DNA from: Oceanobacillus sp. FSL K6-2867
GTDB lineage: Bacteria; Bacillota; Bacilli; Bacillales; Amphibacillaceae
Direction: 5' to 3'
Length of the DNA: 64,000 nt
Assembly (NCBI RefSeq): GCF_037963145.1
Contig: NZ_CP150144.1
Span: forward strand, 4,337,832 to 4,401,831
In this document: positions 46,375 to 55,560 of the stretch, in pieces
Numbering within the stretch: position 1 is the stretch's first letter
Layout: each line of letters opens with the position of its first letter
Notes under the pieces: generated by a model
The model's input: the letters and a program-made list of their open reading frames with translations, nothing else
Database searches by the model: none
What the model was told of the DNA's origin: nothing
Made by a program: the position numbers and the translations under genes

Positions 46375-48309
46375 TTATTTAACGGCTTCCTTATCATCAA
46401 AATCAATGAAACGGAACAAATCACCATAAACCAGGTTATCAGAATAAGATAACTCTGTTGCAACTTTTTCACTAATTGGACTACAAGCATTTACAGAACC
46501 ATTTTGGGATTCTACTTCACTATTTGTTTCCGATTCTTCACTGTCTACCTCGATTGGTTCACCAGTTTCACGATCATAGCACATTCCATAGGTAGAGATA
46601 TAATCATCACTGATGAAATCTCCGTTTCTTAACGCAATATATCCTTTTCTATTATCCGAAAATACATCATTTCCGAAATAAAGATCATCTTCTGCCTCAA
46701 TACCCAACAGACTAAGAATCGTTGGTTTCATATCAATTTGACCAGTTACTTCTGACATTACCTTCCCATTTCCATCTCCAGGAATATGGATAAACATTGG
46801 AACTCTTTGCAGCTGAACTTGATCGTAAGGCGTTATTTCTTCTTTATCAAGGTACATACTCATCGCACGGTTATGATTCGCACTTATTCCAATATGGTCC
46901 CCCATAATTATAATGATGGAATCTTCATAAATACCAGCTTCTTTCAGCTGATCGAAGAAATCTTCCAGTGCTTCATCCATATACCTTACAGCCGGAAAAT
47001 AGTTATTCAGTGTATTCGAATTTGAATCATATGGATCAATAGACTGATCTTCTTCACCTAACTCAAATGGAAAATGATTTGTTAGGGTAATAAATTTCGT
47101 GTAGAATGGCTGTTCCATTGATTGCAAGTATTTTATGGACTGTTCAAAGAATGGCTTATCCTTTAAACCCCATCCAACTGAATTTTCAGGTGTTATTTCA
47201 TAAGCTGCTTCATCATAAAAATTGTCGATATTTAAACTTTTATACATGCCATCTCGATTCCAGAAGCTTTTGTTGTTCGCATGGAGTACGGATGATGTAT
47301 ATCCCTCTTCTTTAATTATTTCTGGAAGGGCGTGATATTCATTGCCGCCATGAGTAAAGAAAACTGCCCCTCTTGATAGTGGATAAAGCGAATTTTCGAT
47401 CAGGAACTCAGAATCAGATGTGTTTCCCTGACCTGTCTGCTCATAGAAATTCTCAAAATAATACGTATCTTCATCATCTGTAAGACTATTCAGGAAAGGT
47501 GTTACCTCTTCCCCATTCACTTCATTGTTAATAACGAATTGTTGTAATGATTCGGCATTAATGAAGATTACGTTTTTACCTTCAGCAGCACCAAACATAT
47601 CTGATTTCCCAGTTACCTTTATATGTTCGTTAATATATTCTTGAATTTCCGGAATTTCATTTCCATCTGCAAAGACACGCTGTGATTCCGTCTTGGAGTG
47701 AACAACAAGATCATATACATGATAGTTAAACAATCCAATGTTTTTAACTAAATACTCACGATCAAAAGCTCGTGTAAATAACTGTGGTCTTTCCATTTCT
47801 GCCAGGAAAAAGTTTCCTGCAAGCAGTGCTAATGACATTGCTAATGCAAATACTTTTCCACTTTTCGGATATGCTACCGACAATTTTGCTTCTTGTTTTT
47901 TACTTAAATACCAAATTAGCGCGGCATCTGCAAAAAACAGGATGTCATAAGGCTTGATTAAGGTTAAAATACTTGACCCTAAGTCTGCCATATTGCTCCC
48001 CATAAACAACTGCGGAATTGTAATAAAATCGGTAAATTGACGATAGAATACAAGATTTGCGAAGACGACAAAGGAAACTATGAAGGCTGTATACCTTATA
48101 AACTTCATTTGACGAGAACGCTTGTTAAACCACACGCTAATTGTAAAAATAAGAAAGGCTGAGACAAGTGGGTTAATAAATAAAATTAACTCCTGCATTG
48201 AATTGTCCAATTCAATGTCAAACATAAATCGATAAACAAAGTATGTTTTTAGCCCAAATAATAATGCTGCGATTATATATAAGGGGATTGTGGGTCGTTT
48301 AAACTTCAT
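46375..48309 (-). CDS. yqgS: Lipoteichoic acid synthase-type phosphoglycerol transferase
   Basis: Polymerises glycerol phosphate from phosphatidylglycerol for lipoteichoic acid. Five N-terminal spans (roughly residues 8-26, 42-60, 73-90, 120-135 and 152-170) are followed by a sulfatase-like extracellular domain. The nucleophile Thr297 lies in GQGNTSDSEFL. Metal-site residues are in INAESLQ and IIIMGDHIGI. The 644-residue length matches LtaS paralogues. The location upstream of glcK matches B. subtilis yqgS. An acidic Ser/Glu-rich insert (about residues 590-615) is an odd local feature. Confidence 0.93.
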   Translation of the reverse strand: MKFKRPTIPLYIIAALLFGLKTYFVYRFMFDIELDNSMQELILFINPLVSAFLIFTISVWFNKRSRQMKFIRYTAFIVSFVVFANLVFYRQFTDFITIPQLFMGSNMADLGSSILTLIKPYDILFFADAALIWYLSKKQEAKLSVAYPKSGKVFALAMSLALLAGNFFLAEMERPQLFTRAFDREYLVKNIGLFNYHVYDLVVHSKTESQRVFADGNEIPEIQEYINEHIKVTGKSDMFGAAEGKNVIFINAESLQQFVINNEVNGEEVTPFLNSLTDDEDTYYFENFYEQTGQGNTSDSEFLIENSLYPLSRGAVFFTHGGNEYHALPEIIKEEGYTSSVLHANNKSFWNRDGMYKSLNIDNFYDEAAYEITPENSVGWGLKDKPFFEQSIKYLQSMEQPFYTKFITLTNHFPFELGEEDQSIDPYDSNSNTLNNYFPAVRYMDEALEDFFDQLKEAGIYEDSIIIIMGDHIGISANHNRAMSMYLDKEEITPYDQVQLQRVPMFIHIPGDGNGKVMSEVTGQIDMKPTILSLLGIEAEDDLYFGNDVFSDNRKGYIALRNGDFISDDYISTYGMCYDRETGEPIEVDSEESETNSEVESQNGSVNACSPISEKVATELSYSDNLVYGDLFRFIDFDDKEAVK

Positions 48310-48535
48310 CTTGCTTCCTCCTAAAAAATAAAACTCATTTCTATTGTATGTTTCAGCTAAGGAATGTTCCTAGTATTCTGTATCGAATCCGAGAAGAACA
48401 TGTGAAACGTACAAAAAACATATTTTCATTTTCCTGACCTTATTGATTGTGGGAAAATTTACTAATTCGGCATTTCATTTTCATTTTGCGAAAACCCACT
48501 GTATCAATTGCAACAATTTCCTTTTATGATGGAAC

Positions 48536-48553
48536 TGTAAACATTCGTTTACA
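48536..48553. promoter_or_regulatory. 18-bp palindrome in the ltaS-glcK gap
   Basis: TGTAAAC-ATTC-GTTTACA, about 225 bp upstream of the LtaS-type gene. Candidate operator, regulator not identified. The surrounding 354-bp gap (48310-48663) carries no credible open frame. Confidence 0.4.
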
Positions 48554-48663
48554 AAGCTAGTACTATATAAGACGAGAATGCCCTGCAAAAGGTTTCAACT
48601 ATTTTACATTTAATTTATATTTAATAGCTTATTATTCTAATAGAAAACAAGAAAAAATCAAGT

Positions 48664-49635
48664 CTAACTATTGTCGTTATTCATTTGTTCCAAAACTAAG
48701 TACGCCCCACCTATGATACCCGCATCATTTCCAAGCTGTGCGATTTTAATTTCACAGGCATTTGATACTCTTGGCAAAGCATATTTGCGAAATGCTGTTT
48801 CTATCTCATCAACTAACAATTCACCAGCTTTTGAAACACCGCCGCCAATCAGTACCTTAGAAGGATTAATAACTACTCCGAGGTTGGCGATTACTTGACC
48901 AAGCACATCAGCAGTCTTTTTTACAATTTCATCTGCAATAGTGTCACCTGATTCAGCCAATTCAAAGATATCTTTTGCTGTAATCGTTTGATTTTTATTA
49001 TAAATTTCAGCAAGCATACTATTTGGATGGTTTGCTATTTGATTTATAGCCTGACGTACTATTCCTGTTGCTGAAGCTATTGTTTCGAGACATCCATTAT
49101 TTCCGCAATTGCATGAATACCCAGCTTCTTCGATCTTTAAATGCCCAAGTTCACCAGCCATTCCGTTTTCTCCATTCAGTATAGAGCCATTCGCAATAAT
49201 ACCTCCGCCTACTCCAGTACCAAGTGTCAATGCAATTAAGTTTTTTGCCTTATTACCGGCACCTGTCCAATTTTCACCTAAGACAGCAATATTTGCATCA
49301 TTAGCAACAAAAACTGGTAAACCTGATTTTTCTTTTAATTGGTCTGCTAACGGGAAGTTTTTCCACCCAATGTTCACTGCTTCATATACTAGCCCTGTAT
49401 CCATATCAATAAATCCAGGTGCTCCCACACCTACACCTAAAAAAGAACTTATACTTAAATGTAGTATGCTCAACTTCTGTTCAATAGAAGCCCAGACCTC
49501 TTCAACTATTGTAATACCAGCATTTAATTTGTTTGTTGGAACCTCCCATTTTTTCTGTATTTCACCCTGTTGATTAATAATGCCAATTTTTACAGACGTT
49601 CCCCCAATATCTATCCCCAAAAGTAACTTTTCCAT
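48664..49635 (-). CDS. glcK: ROK-family glucokinase
   Basis: Phosphorylates intracellular glucose to glucose-6-phosphate with ATP. The 323-residue protein has the ATP-binding LGIDIGGTSVKIGI (residues 6-19), the active-site ANDANIAVLGE with catalytic Asp, and the zinc-binding CNCGNNGCLE motif (Cys175, Cys177, Cys182) of ROK proteins. It follows yqgQ by 3 bp, as in B. subtilis. No DNA-binding domain, so it is a kinase rather than a ROK repressor. Confidence 0.96.
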   Translation of the reverse strand: MEKLLLGIDIGGTSVKIGIINQQGEIQKKWEVPTNKLNAGITIVEEVWASIEQKLSILHLSISSFLGVGVGAPGFIDMDTGLVYEAVNIGWKNFPLADQLKEKSGLPVFVANDANIAVLGENWTGAGNKAKNLIALTLGTGVGGGIIANGSILNGENGMAGELGHLKIEEAGYSCNCGNNGCLETIASATGIVRQAINQIANHPNSMLAEIYNKNQTITAKDIFELAESGDTIADEIVKKTADVLGQVIANLGVVINPSKVLIGGGVSKAGELLVDEIETAFRKYALPRVSNACEIKIAQLGNDAGIIGGAYLVLEQMNNDNS

Positions 49636-49638
49636 TGC

Positions 49639-49845
49639 TTACTCGCCCCTTTTGTTTATAATGAGCCGTTTTTCTTTTTTTAATATTAATTTTGCATTCT
49701 GATAATCCGCAATTTGTACAAACATCATCTGATACAATTCATCCAACTCCATTTCCATTAATTCAAGATCACCTAATCGGTCACCTGTATAGATGAACGT
49801 ACCATATCGTTTTAGTAATTGTTGTATATCATAAACATTTTTCAT
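49639..49845 (-). CDS. yqgQ: YqgQ family protein
   Basis: 68-residue small protein with the family sequence VYDIQQLLKRYGTFIYTGDR, an acidic centre (LELMEMELDELYQM) and a basic tail. It precedes glcK in an operon. The ATG at 49845 is preferred over 49857. A helical-hairpin fold is expected. Function unknown, possibly nucleic acid binding. Confidence 0.88.
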   Translation of the reverse strand: MKNVYDIQQLLKRYGTFIYTGDRLGDLELMEMELDELYQMMFVQIADYQNAKLILKKEKRLIINKRGE

Positions 49846-50048
49846 TAAAACCACCATTTCTAATTATATCAAAGAATTGGTGTTTGAGGAATTATATTTA
49901 CATAAAATGTAATGCACACTTTCGCACAAAATAATGCACAATATGTTGAAACACATTCAACTAGCTAAACTATGAATTTCTAAACATAATTATCCTTTTA
50001 TATTCATACTTTTTAAGGACAAGTCATGTACAAAAGGAATGACAAATA

Positions 50049-50900
50049 ATGAAAATACGGAAGTTATTACTTATACTTATGATACTACTGTCCATTGGAG
50101 GTGTACTGATACTAAAATCGAATACACTGCCTGCAGTTAGTTTCTTTCCATTAGATGAAGAAAGCTCTATCGAGGCAGCAGATACTTCATTAACCTTACA
50201 GAATGTTACAGGGACAGATTCCTATGACCTTGGCTGGCATATCAATTCAGCAAGTGATAAAGTTATGTATCTCAGACAAGATGTATCGCTATTATTTGAT
50301 AATGGTATACTTCGCGGTGTCCGCAGCAAGTGGGTTCAAAACACCGATCGAATTCAATTTGATGAAATTATTACAAGTGAGGACTCAAGCCATTTTCAAA
50401 GTATTTCGTTTCATCATGGTGAGAATCATTATAGCGGCGACGAAATCAAAAGTGTACAGGCAATGACATATGATGAACTATATGTCATTGATTCACCTAC
50501 TACACCTATAAAAGCTTTTAAAAAACCCGTTACAACATTTGAAACAGAATGGCAAGAATTGCTTGACCATTCTGCAAAACAACAATTACTTTTCCAATGG
50601 CATTTATTGATTCAACATTTTCAAATCGAACCAGAAAATTATCTAGCTATTCCATTAGTAGATTTATATAAATATAATAATAAGCCAATTCCAAATATGT
50701 CGCAGCGGGAAACAAACGAATTAATTGGTAGGCTTTGGGAAGGTTTATATAAAAATTATATTATTCCAGCTTCAAAATCTGCTGCAAATCAGCTTGATAG
50801 CTATATTCCCTTAATTTTAATCGATAAACAAAATACACATTTATACGTTCTTTACGAATTAAATGGTGAACGAGAGCAGTTAATCCAGCATATCCCTTAA
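50049..50900 (+). CDS. Exported or membrane-anchored protein of unknown function
   Basis: 283 residues that I do not recognise. An N-terminal hydrophobic segment (KLLLILMILLSIGGVLIL, residues 5-22) has no lipobox cysteine, so it is a signal anchor or cleaved signal. The remainder is polar with aromatic-rich strands (ISFHHGENHYSG and ITSEDSSHFQS) and ends LYVLYELNGEREQLIQHIP. Residues from about 165 on look helical. It is rightward, divergent from yqgQ-glcK, monocistronic, with its own terminator. It occupies a position with no obvious counterpart in the B. subtilis order. Confidence 0.75.
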   Translation: MKIRKLLLILMILLSIGGVLILKSNTLPAVSFFPLDEESSIEAADTSLTLQNVTGTDSYDLGWHINSASDKVMYLRQDVSLLFDNGILRGVRSKWVQNTDRIQFDEIITSEDSSHFQSISFHHGENHYSGDEIKSVQAMTYDELYVIDSPTTPIKAFKKPVTTFETEWQELLDHSAKQQLLFQWHLLIQHFQIEPENYLAIPLVDLYKYNNKPIPNMSQRETNELIGRLWEGLYKNYIIPASKSAANQLDSYIPLILIDKQNTHLYVLYELNGEREQLIQHIP

Positions 50901-50919
50901 CAATCTTTCCGGAAACTAA

Positions 50920-50949
50920 AATAGAAGCGCCTCAATCAGCGCTTCTATT
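50920..50949. terminator. Bidirectional terminator between convergent genes
   Basis: AATAGAAGCGC / GCGCTTCTATT stem between the unknown exported protein gene and yqgP, overlapping the yqgP stop codon. Confidence 0.85.
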
Positions 50950-52495
50950 CAGGTGATTCTCCTGTAATTTTCTTATAAACATTTGCAATAGATTCTTTAT
51001 CAGGGTTCAGTTCGTATGCTTTCGTTATCATTTCTTCAGCCTTTTCTTTTTGGCCACTGCCGTCATATAATATTGCCAGATTATAATAGGCTTCTGGTAA
51101 TACTGGTTCATGCAATATACTCTGCTCTAGATCTTCAATCGCTAAATCCAATTCATTCAGCTCAATATATGCATAGGAGCGCTGGAATAATATCAGTCCA
51201 TCCCTTTCACCTTCAAGCTCCAGTGCATCCGTTGCTACTGCAACCACCTCGTTATAATCATCATCCATTAATAATTGCTCGATTTCCATTAAATAATTAG
51301 ATTGATTATTCATGTTACTGTTCCATCCAAAAATAATAAGTCCTGCAATAAGTATAATATAGAGAATCGCACTAATTAGCTGGGTTCGAACATTTTTCTT
51401 GTTAGGCAGATGTATTATCGCAGAAGCTAAAAATCCTGCTATCAGCCCGCCAATATGGGCTCCCATATCTATCTGTTCAATGGAAAAGCCTAGAACGACA
51501 TTAATTAGCAGTATAATCAGGATATTACTTCCCATTGTCTGAAAGAATATCCGCTTATAAATAATACCGAAAAACAGAAGTGCACCAAATAATCCAAAGA
51601 TCGCCCCCGATGCCCCGGCAGAAACATGTGTTGTAAATGCAAAGCTTGCCAAGCCACCGCCAATCCCAGCTAGGAAATAAATAAAAAGAAAGCGACTTCT
51701 GCCAAAAATCCGTTCAATTGCTGTCCCTAGATAGTAAACTGCAAGCATGTTCATTAATAAATGCAGAAAGCCAATATGAAGGAACATGGAGCTTACAATT
51801 CGCCACCATTCCCCATCGATAATACTTGGGTTATATTTTGCACCCATTTCAATAAGTGTATCGATTGAGGTGCTGCCGCCCTTCATTTCCAGTAAAATAA
51901 ACAAGAAAATATTAATTGCAATTAACAGATATGTAAAATAAGGCTTTCCATATGAAAAGACATTTTCGACTTCTTTATGTTTATTCTCAAGTGCTTTTGC
52001 TAAATACGTCTTATAGCTTTGAATTGTCTGCTCTTTTTTCTGTTCATCATTTTCATCTGGCATAGGCATAAACTGTACATCTAAATCTGCTTGAAGCCGA
52101 CGAAGTTCTTCACTAGATTCTTCATGATCTAAGTAATACACAAACATTTTTAATGGGTTCTTCTTCTCTTTTAGCTGCATCGGTTTCTTTAAGATTTCCC
52201 AGTCATCTACAGGTGAATGAGAATAGATGTAAACATTATGCAATTCAATATGTTTACCAGCAAATAATTTTTTCATTGCTTTTGCTTTTTGAAATACGAG
52301 AGCAATATCCTGCTTCAAATGATTTTTCCAATCAAATCCTTTCTGTACAAGCCGGATTACTTGAGATTTTTTATTTGCATATTTTTCGAGCCAGATTTCA
52401 TTTGTATTCTGGTCTATATGCAGAATATCAAATTGGTGATTGGTTACCAGTTCGTATGCCGTATGATAAAGCTTATATTGGTCATCAAGATACAT
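50945..52495 (-). CDS. gluP: Rhomboid intramembrane serine protease with TPR domain (YqgP/GluP)
   Basis: 516-residue protein. An N-terminal cytoplasmic domain (about residues 1-180) is followed by a six- to seven-span rhomboid core with the catalytic serine in GASGAIFGLFGALL and the catalytic histidine in DMGAHIGGLIAG. The HxxxN signature is in GFLHLLMNMLAVYYLG. The C-terminus holds tetratricopeptide repeats (residues about 405-510). In B. subtilis the orthologue YqgP takes part in membrane quality control, including cleavage of the magnesium transporter MgtE. Regulation is not evident in the sequence. Confidence 0.95.
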   Translation of the reverse strand: MYLDDQYKLYHTAYELVTNHQFDILHIDQNTNEIWLEKYANKKSQVIRLVQKGFDWKNHLKQDIALVFQKAKAMKKLFAGKHIELHNVYIYSHSPVDDWEILKKPMQLKEKKNPLKMFVYYLDHEESSEELRRLQADLDVQFMPMPDENDEQKKEQTIQSYKTYLAKALENKHKEVENVFSYGKPYFTYLLIAINIFLFILLEMKGGSTSIDTLIEMGAKYNPSIIDGEWWRIVSSMFLHIGFLHLLMNMLAVYYLGTAIERIFGRSRFLFIYFLAGIGGGLASFAFTTHVSAGASGAIFGLFGALLFFGIIYKRIFFQTMGSNILIILLINVVLGFSIEQIDMGAHIGGLIAGFLASAIIHLPNKKNVRTQLISAILYIILIAGLIIFGWNSNMNNQSNYLMEIEQLLMDDDYNEVVAVATDALELEGERDGLILFQRSYAYIELNELDLAIEDLEQSILHEPVLPEAYYNLAILYDGSGQKEKAEEMITKAYELNPDKESIANVYKKITGESPE

Positions 52496-52585
52496 ATATT
52501 CACCTTCCTCACCTTAATCATATCAGAACACTAATCATTTTCACAGAACGATGCTATATCCTAAACCTTATTTGCCGCTTCAATA

Positions 52586-52618
52586 AAAAAGAAGCTGCAA
52601 TTTATGCCGCCTCTTTTA
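52586..52618 (-). terminator. Terminator after yqgO
   Basis: AAAAGAGGCGGC / GCAGCTTCTTTTTT stem (one mismatch) on the leftward strand, between yqgO and gluP. Confidence 0.7.
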
Positions 52619-52625
52619 ACCCTTA

Positions 52626-52811
52626 TCAGTCTGAAATCGAAAACACATTCTGAAACAATTTGGAACGCAGACTCGGGATCTTCATAGAAAGTTCCACTGA
52701 TTTTTTTCTGATAAACTTAATGTTCAATAAAGCATTCATGATTTTGTACCTCGATCGATAAAAAAACATTGTTGTTATCAACAATATTAATAAGACGATG
52801 CCTGTTCGCAA
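52626..52811 (-). CDS. yqgO: YqgO-like small membrane protein
   Basis: 61 residues starting at TTG 52811, chosen because AGGTGG lies 5 nt upstream. One N-terminal span (GIVLLILLITTMFFYRS) and a basic, amphipathic tail ending SKLFQNVFSISD. Length and location between gluP and yqgN match B. subtilis YqgO, but similarity was judged by context rather than alignment. Function unknown. Confidence 0.65.
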   Translation of the reverse strand: MRTGIVLLILLITTMFFYRSRYKIMNALLNIKFIRKKSVELSMKIPSLRSKLFQNVFSISD

Positions 52812-52876
52812 TAAAACCACCTGCCTTTTAAATGGTATTCATAGTTATTTTCCGAACAAGCAATATTATACGCGCT

Positions 52877-53446
52877 TCAAGATTCTTGAGTATGTATAAC
52901 TTCTTTTTCAGTAATAATATTATGGACTGGCAAATCATATTTTTCTCTTGGAACTCGATCTACTAACTGCTTAAAGCTACATAATGAAGCTGTTTTTTGA
53001 CTAAAATCGACTAAAAAACGATCATAATAACCGCCACCAAAACCGATTCGATAACCGTGCTTATCAAATAATAGTCCCGGAACAATTAAAAGATCAATAT
53101 CTTTTTTAGCAACGAATCGCTTAGTCTCTGGTATTGGTTCAAGCAGATTAAAGTAAACTGACTCAAGCTGTTCAAAAGAATTGATTGCATAAAAATGAAG
53201 CTGCTTTTCATTAGGAATACACTTAGGCACAACTATTTTTTTGTTTTGCTTCCAACCAGCTTCGATAATTGGGCCGGTTGCCCATTCAAAATCCTGGGAT
53301 ATTGTTAAACCAATCGTATCAGCATACTTCCATAATTCTGAGGAGAGCAGTTTTCCCATTAATTTAACTTCAATTTTCCTCTTTTCATCAATAGATAAAC
53401 TTTTTAAACGATTGATTGTTTCTTTCCTTAAATTAGTTTTATCCAA
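52877..53446 (-). CDS. yqgN: 5-formyltetrahydrofolate cyclo-ligase
   Basis: Converts 5-formyl-THF to 5,10-methenyl-THF with ATP, recovering folate. The 189-residue protein has the ATP-binding GHRIGFGGGYYDRFL-type segment (here YRIGFGGGYYDRFLVD) and IDLLIVPGLLFDKHG. The TTG start at 53446 has an AAGGGGGTG site. The open frame to 53515 crosses the rpmG terminator and is not used. It complements FolD and GcvT in the one-carbon network. Confidence 0.94.
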   Translation of the reverse strand: MDKTNLRKETINRLKSLSIDEKRKIEVKLMGKLLSSELWKYADTIGLTISQDFEWATGPIIEAGWKQNKKIVVPKCIPNEKQLHFYAINSFEQLESVYFNLLEPIPETKRFVAKKDIDLLIVPGLLFDKHGYRIGFGGGYYDRFLVDFSQKTASLCSFKQLVDRVPREKYDLPVHNIITEKEVIHTQES

Positions 53447-53470
53447 TAGTTTCACCCCCTTAAAAGTTAA

Positions 53471-53500
53471 AAAACCCTTATCATATATGATAAGAGTTTT
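53471..53500 (-). terminator. Terminator after rpmG
   Basis: AAAACTCTTATCA / TGATAAGGGTTTT stem followed leftward by TTTTTTAA, upstream of yqgN. Confidence 0.82.
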
Positions 53501-53515
53501 CTCAATTAATTTCAT

Positions 53516-53665
53516 TTATTTTGTTTCACGGTGCAAAGTGTGTTTTTTTAGACGTGGTGAATATTTCATAAGCTCAATACGTTCAGGGTTCGTACGTTTA
53601 TTCTTTGTAGAAATATAGTTACGATCTCCTGTTTCAGTACAAGCTAAAGTAATGTTTACGCGCAT
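53516..53665 (-). CDS. rpmG: Ribosomal protein bL33 (zinc-independent form)
   Basis: 49-residue large-subunit protein [23 protein letters not shown]. It has a single cysteine and lacks the CxxC pairs of the zinc-binding form, so it is the C-minus paralogue. The start at 53665 has a TTGGAGGGA site; the frame to 53704 is not used. Location beside yqgN is conserved. Confidence 0.95.
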   Translation of the reverse strand: MRVNITLACTETGDRNYISTKNKRTNPERIELMKYSPRLKKHTLHRETK

Positions 53666-53841
53666 GTTCTTCCCTCCAAACTTTAACAACTTGCTTTTTA
53701 TCATACATATTATTACGTACAGACTTTAATTATAATAGCAGAGTTTGCTGAACTTATCAAGAATGTATCAAAAAAAATTATGGTTTTCTCATGTGAGAAA
53801 CTATGATATAACTATTAATGGATGTAAAAGGAGGGAATGCC

Positions 53842-54081
53842 ATGTTAGTTGCAATAATTTCCATCATTATTGTTGCTGTTGTTCTATTTGTTTTGTCCTA
53901 TTTTATGAATGACAAATTTGAAGAGCTGGAAACTCAGCTTGAACAACTTTCAATTACGACGATGCAGGATACATATCAAATGAAGAAACAAATAAAGATC
54001 TTGGAAGAAGAGCTTATGCCTGCTGACTTAACGCAGGATGTAAATTCAAATGATGAAAAAAACAGTGTATCAAATCAATAA
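53842..54081 (+). CDS. Small membrane protein with a coiled coil, unknown function
   Basis: 79 residues: an N-terminal span ([21 protein letters not shown]) followed by a heptad-like charged helix ([35 protein letters not shown], about residues 25-59 in total) and a polar tail. An AAAAGGAGGG site precedes the ATG at 53842. It lies 18 bp upstream of the MltG-like gene, so the two are probably co-transcribed. I do not recognise a family. Confidence 0.75.
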   Translation: MLVAIISIIIVAVVLFVLSYFMNDKFEELETQLEQLSITTMQDTYQMKKQIKILEEELMPADLTQDVNSNDEKNSVSNQ

Positions 54082-54099
54082 GCATAAAAGGAGAAAATT

Positions 54100-54708
54100 A
54101 TGAAACATACTGTACGTGCTTTTTCAATTGGGTTGTTGACTAGCGCTGTTATCCTTTTCATCATTTTTTATTTTGTCGAAGACTCCGCAAAAAGTGTGGA
54201 GAATATCGATATTGAAGAAATGATTGAATACGTGGAAAATGAAGGATATGCCGTTCTTGATCAACAAGAATATATTTCATATAGCGTTCAAAAAAAACAA
54301 GCAGCAGAAAATGCAGAAACAGAAGAATCTGATTCAACTGCCGGCACAAAAGATAAGTCTTCGAAAGTAACAAAAGCTAAATCAAAAGAACAATCGAAGA
54401 AAGAGTCGTCTGATGAGACTAATGAATCCAGCAAAGAAACAAATGAAGAGATTAAAAAAGAAGAAATAGAAAAAGAAGCCGAGGAAGAACCTGAGAATAA
54501 TGTGGTTCATTACTCGTTAACAATTAGTCCGGGTATGGCTTCCTCTGATATTAGTGCACTTCTAGCTGAACAAAATATTATTGACAATGCATCAGAATTT
54601 AATCGTTATTTGGACGAGCATGAGTATAGTCTTTACGTTCAGATTGGTACATTTGAAGTATCGAGTGATATGAGTTTTTACGAAATCGCAGAAAGAATTG
54701 CACGATAA
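54100..54708 (+). CDS. Membrane protein with a partial MltG/YceG-like domain
   Basis: 202 residues. An N-terminal span (about 8-26), a highly charged Lys/Glu/Ser low-complexity linker (about 68-138), and a C-terminal domain (VVHYSLTISPGMASSDISALL ... YVQIGTFEVSSDMSFYEIAERI) that resembles the LysM-like N-lobe of the endolytic transglycosylase MltG. The catalytic lobe is missing, so it is probably non-enzymatic and may bind glycan or a partner. Downstream of the small coiled-coil membrane protein, followed by a terminator. Confidence 0.75.
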   Translation: MKHTVRAFSIGLLTSAVILFIIFYFVEDSAKSVENIDIEEMIEYVENEGYAVLDQQEYISYSVQKKQAAENAETEESDSTAGTKDKSSKVTKAKSKEQSKKESSDETNESSKETNEEIKKEEIEKEAEEEPENNVVHYSLTISPGMASSDISALLAEQNIIDNASEFNRYLDEHEYSLYVQIGTFEVSSDMSFYEIAERIAR

Positions 54709-54709
54709 T

Positions 54710-54752
54710 AAAAATGCTGGCAGCAGGAAGTGATTCCCATTGCCAGCACTTT
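54710..54752 (+). terminator. Terminator between the MltG-like gene and phoU
   Basis: AATGCTGGCA / TGCCAGCACTTTTT stem with a large loop. Serves rightward transcription and may also end phoU. Confidence 0.8.
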
Positions 54753-55406
54753 TTAATTTAAATTATAATTTTCCCCTTTAACCAAATAAAGAATATTTTC
54801 ACCGATATTTGTAATATGATCAGCAAAACGTTCTAAATATCTTGCACAGAATGCAACCTGCATAATATATTGAATTTTATCAGGATTTACCGCAGTTTCT
54901 CCTAATAATTCACTTACAATTATTTTATATAATCGATCAACCTCGTCATCCATGACAGCTAACTTCCTTGCGACTGTAATATCTTCATATTTATAAGCCT
55001 GTATAGCAGTGTACATCATATCTTTTGTCATGTTATACATTTTTTTAATATCGTTTGGGATGATCGATGCATTCTCACCTAAATGAATCGTAGCAGTAGC
55101 AATGTTCTTAGCATTATCAGCCATACGTTCAATATCCGTCAAAATTTTTAGTGCTGTAATTACCCTTCTTAAATCTGTCGCTACTGGCTGCTGCTTTGCA
55201 ATTAAAAGAATCGTTTTATCATTCATCTCAAGTTCTTTTCGATCTATTTTCTTGTCATTGGCAATTACCTGTCTTGCAAGCTCTACATCCTGGCTAAATA
55301 ACGCTTCAACTGCATCATCTAATGCTTGACCTGCTGCATTGGCCAATTTAATAATATCTTCATTTAACTCATTAAGTTCACTTTGAAATTGTTCGCGAGT
55401 TGTCAT
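54753..55406 (-). CDS. phoU: Phosphate signalling protein PhoU
   Basis: Two-repeat helical protein that links the Pst transporter to PhoR kinase in other bacteria. The 217-residue protein has the paired metal-binding motifs in LTDIERMADNAKNIA and RYLERFADHITNIGENIL. The start at 55406 has a GGGGGA site. It is alone: no pstSCAB genes lie between it and pbpA, where related Bacillaceae have them. A functional partner elsewhere, or the Na/Pi transporter at 60,864, is possible. Confidence 0.94.
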   Translation of the reverse strand: MTTREQFQSELNELNEDIIKLANAAGQALDDAVEALFSQDVELARQVIANDKKIDRKELEMNDKTILLIAKQQPVATDLRRVITALKILTDIERMADNAKNIATATIHLGENASIIPNDIKKMYNMTKDMMYTAIQAYKYEDITVARKLAVMDDEVDRLYKIIVSELLGETAVNPDKIQYIMQVAFCARYLERFADHITNIGENILYLVKGENYNLN

Positions 55407-55516
55407 CCATATCCCCCATTTTTTATACTGCATTCTGCACGAATAGTGGAATGTCGTAGTCTTATTATATAGTAATAGTATTAAGATACTGTTAATTTTA
55501 TGTAATTTATGATTAT

Positions 55517-55560
55517 AAAATACGCCTAAAATTCCATTTGTGAAATTTTAGGCGTATTTT
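55517..55560 (-). terminator. Terminator after pbpA
   Basis: 18-bp stem AAAATACGCCTAAAATT / AAATTTTAGGCGTATTTT with 9-nt loop, at the pbpA stop. Confidence 0.9.

Noticed and set aside
52153..52653. 166-codon open frame antisense to gluP
   Set aside because: Shadow of the rhomboid gene; composition unlike neighbouring proteins and no ribosome site.
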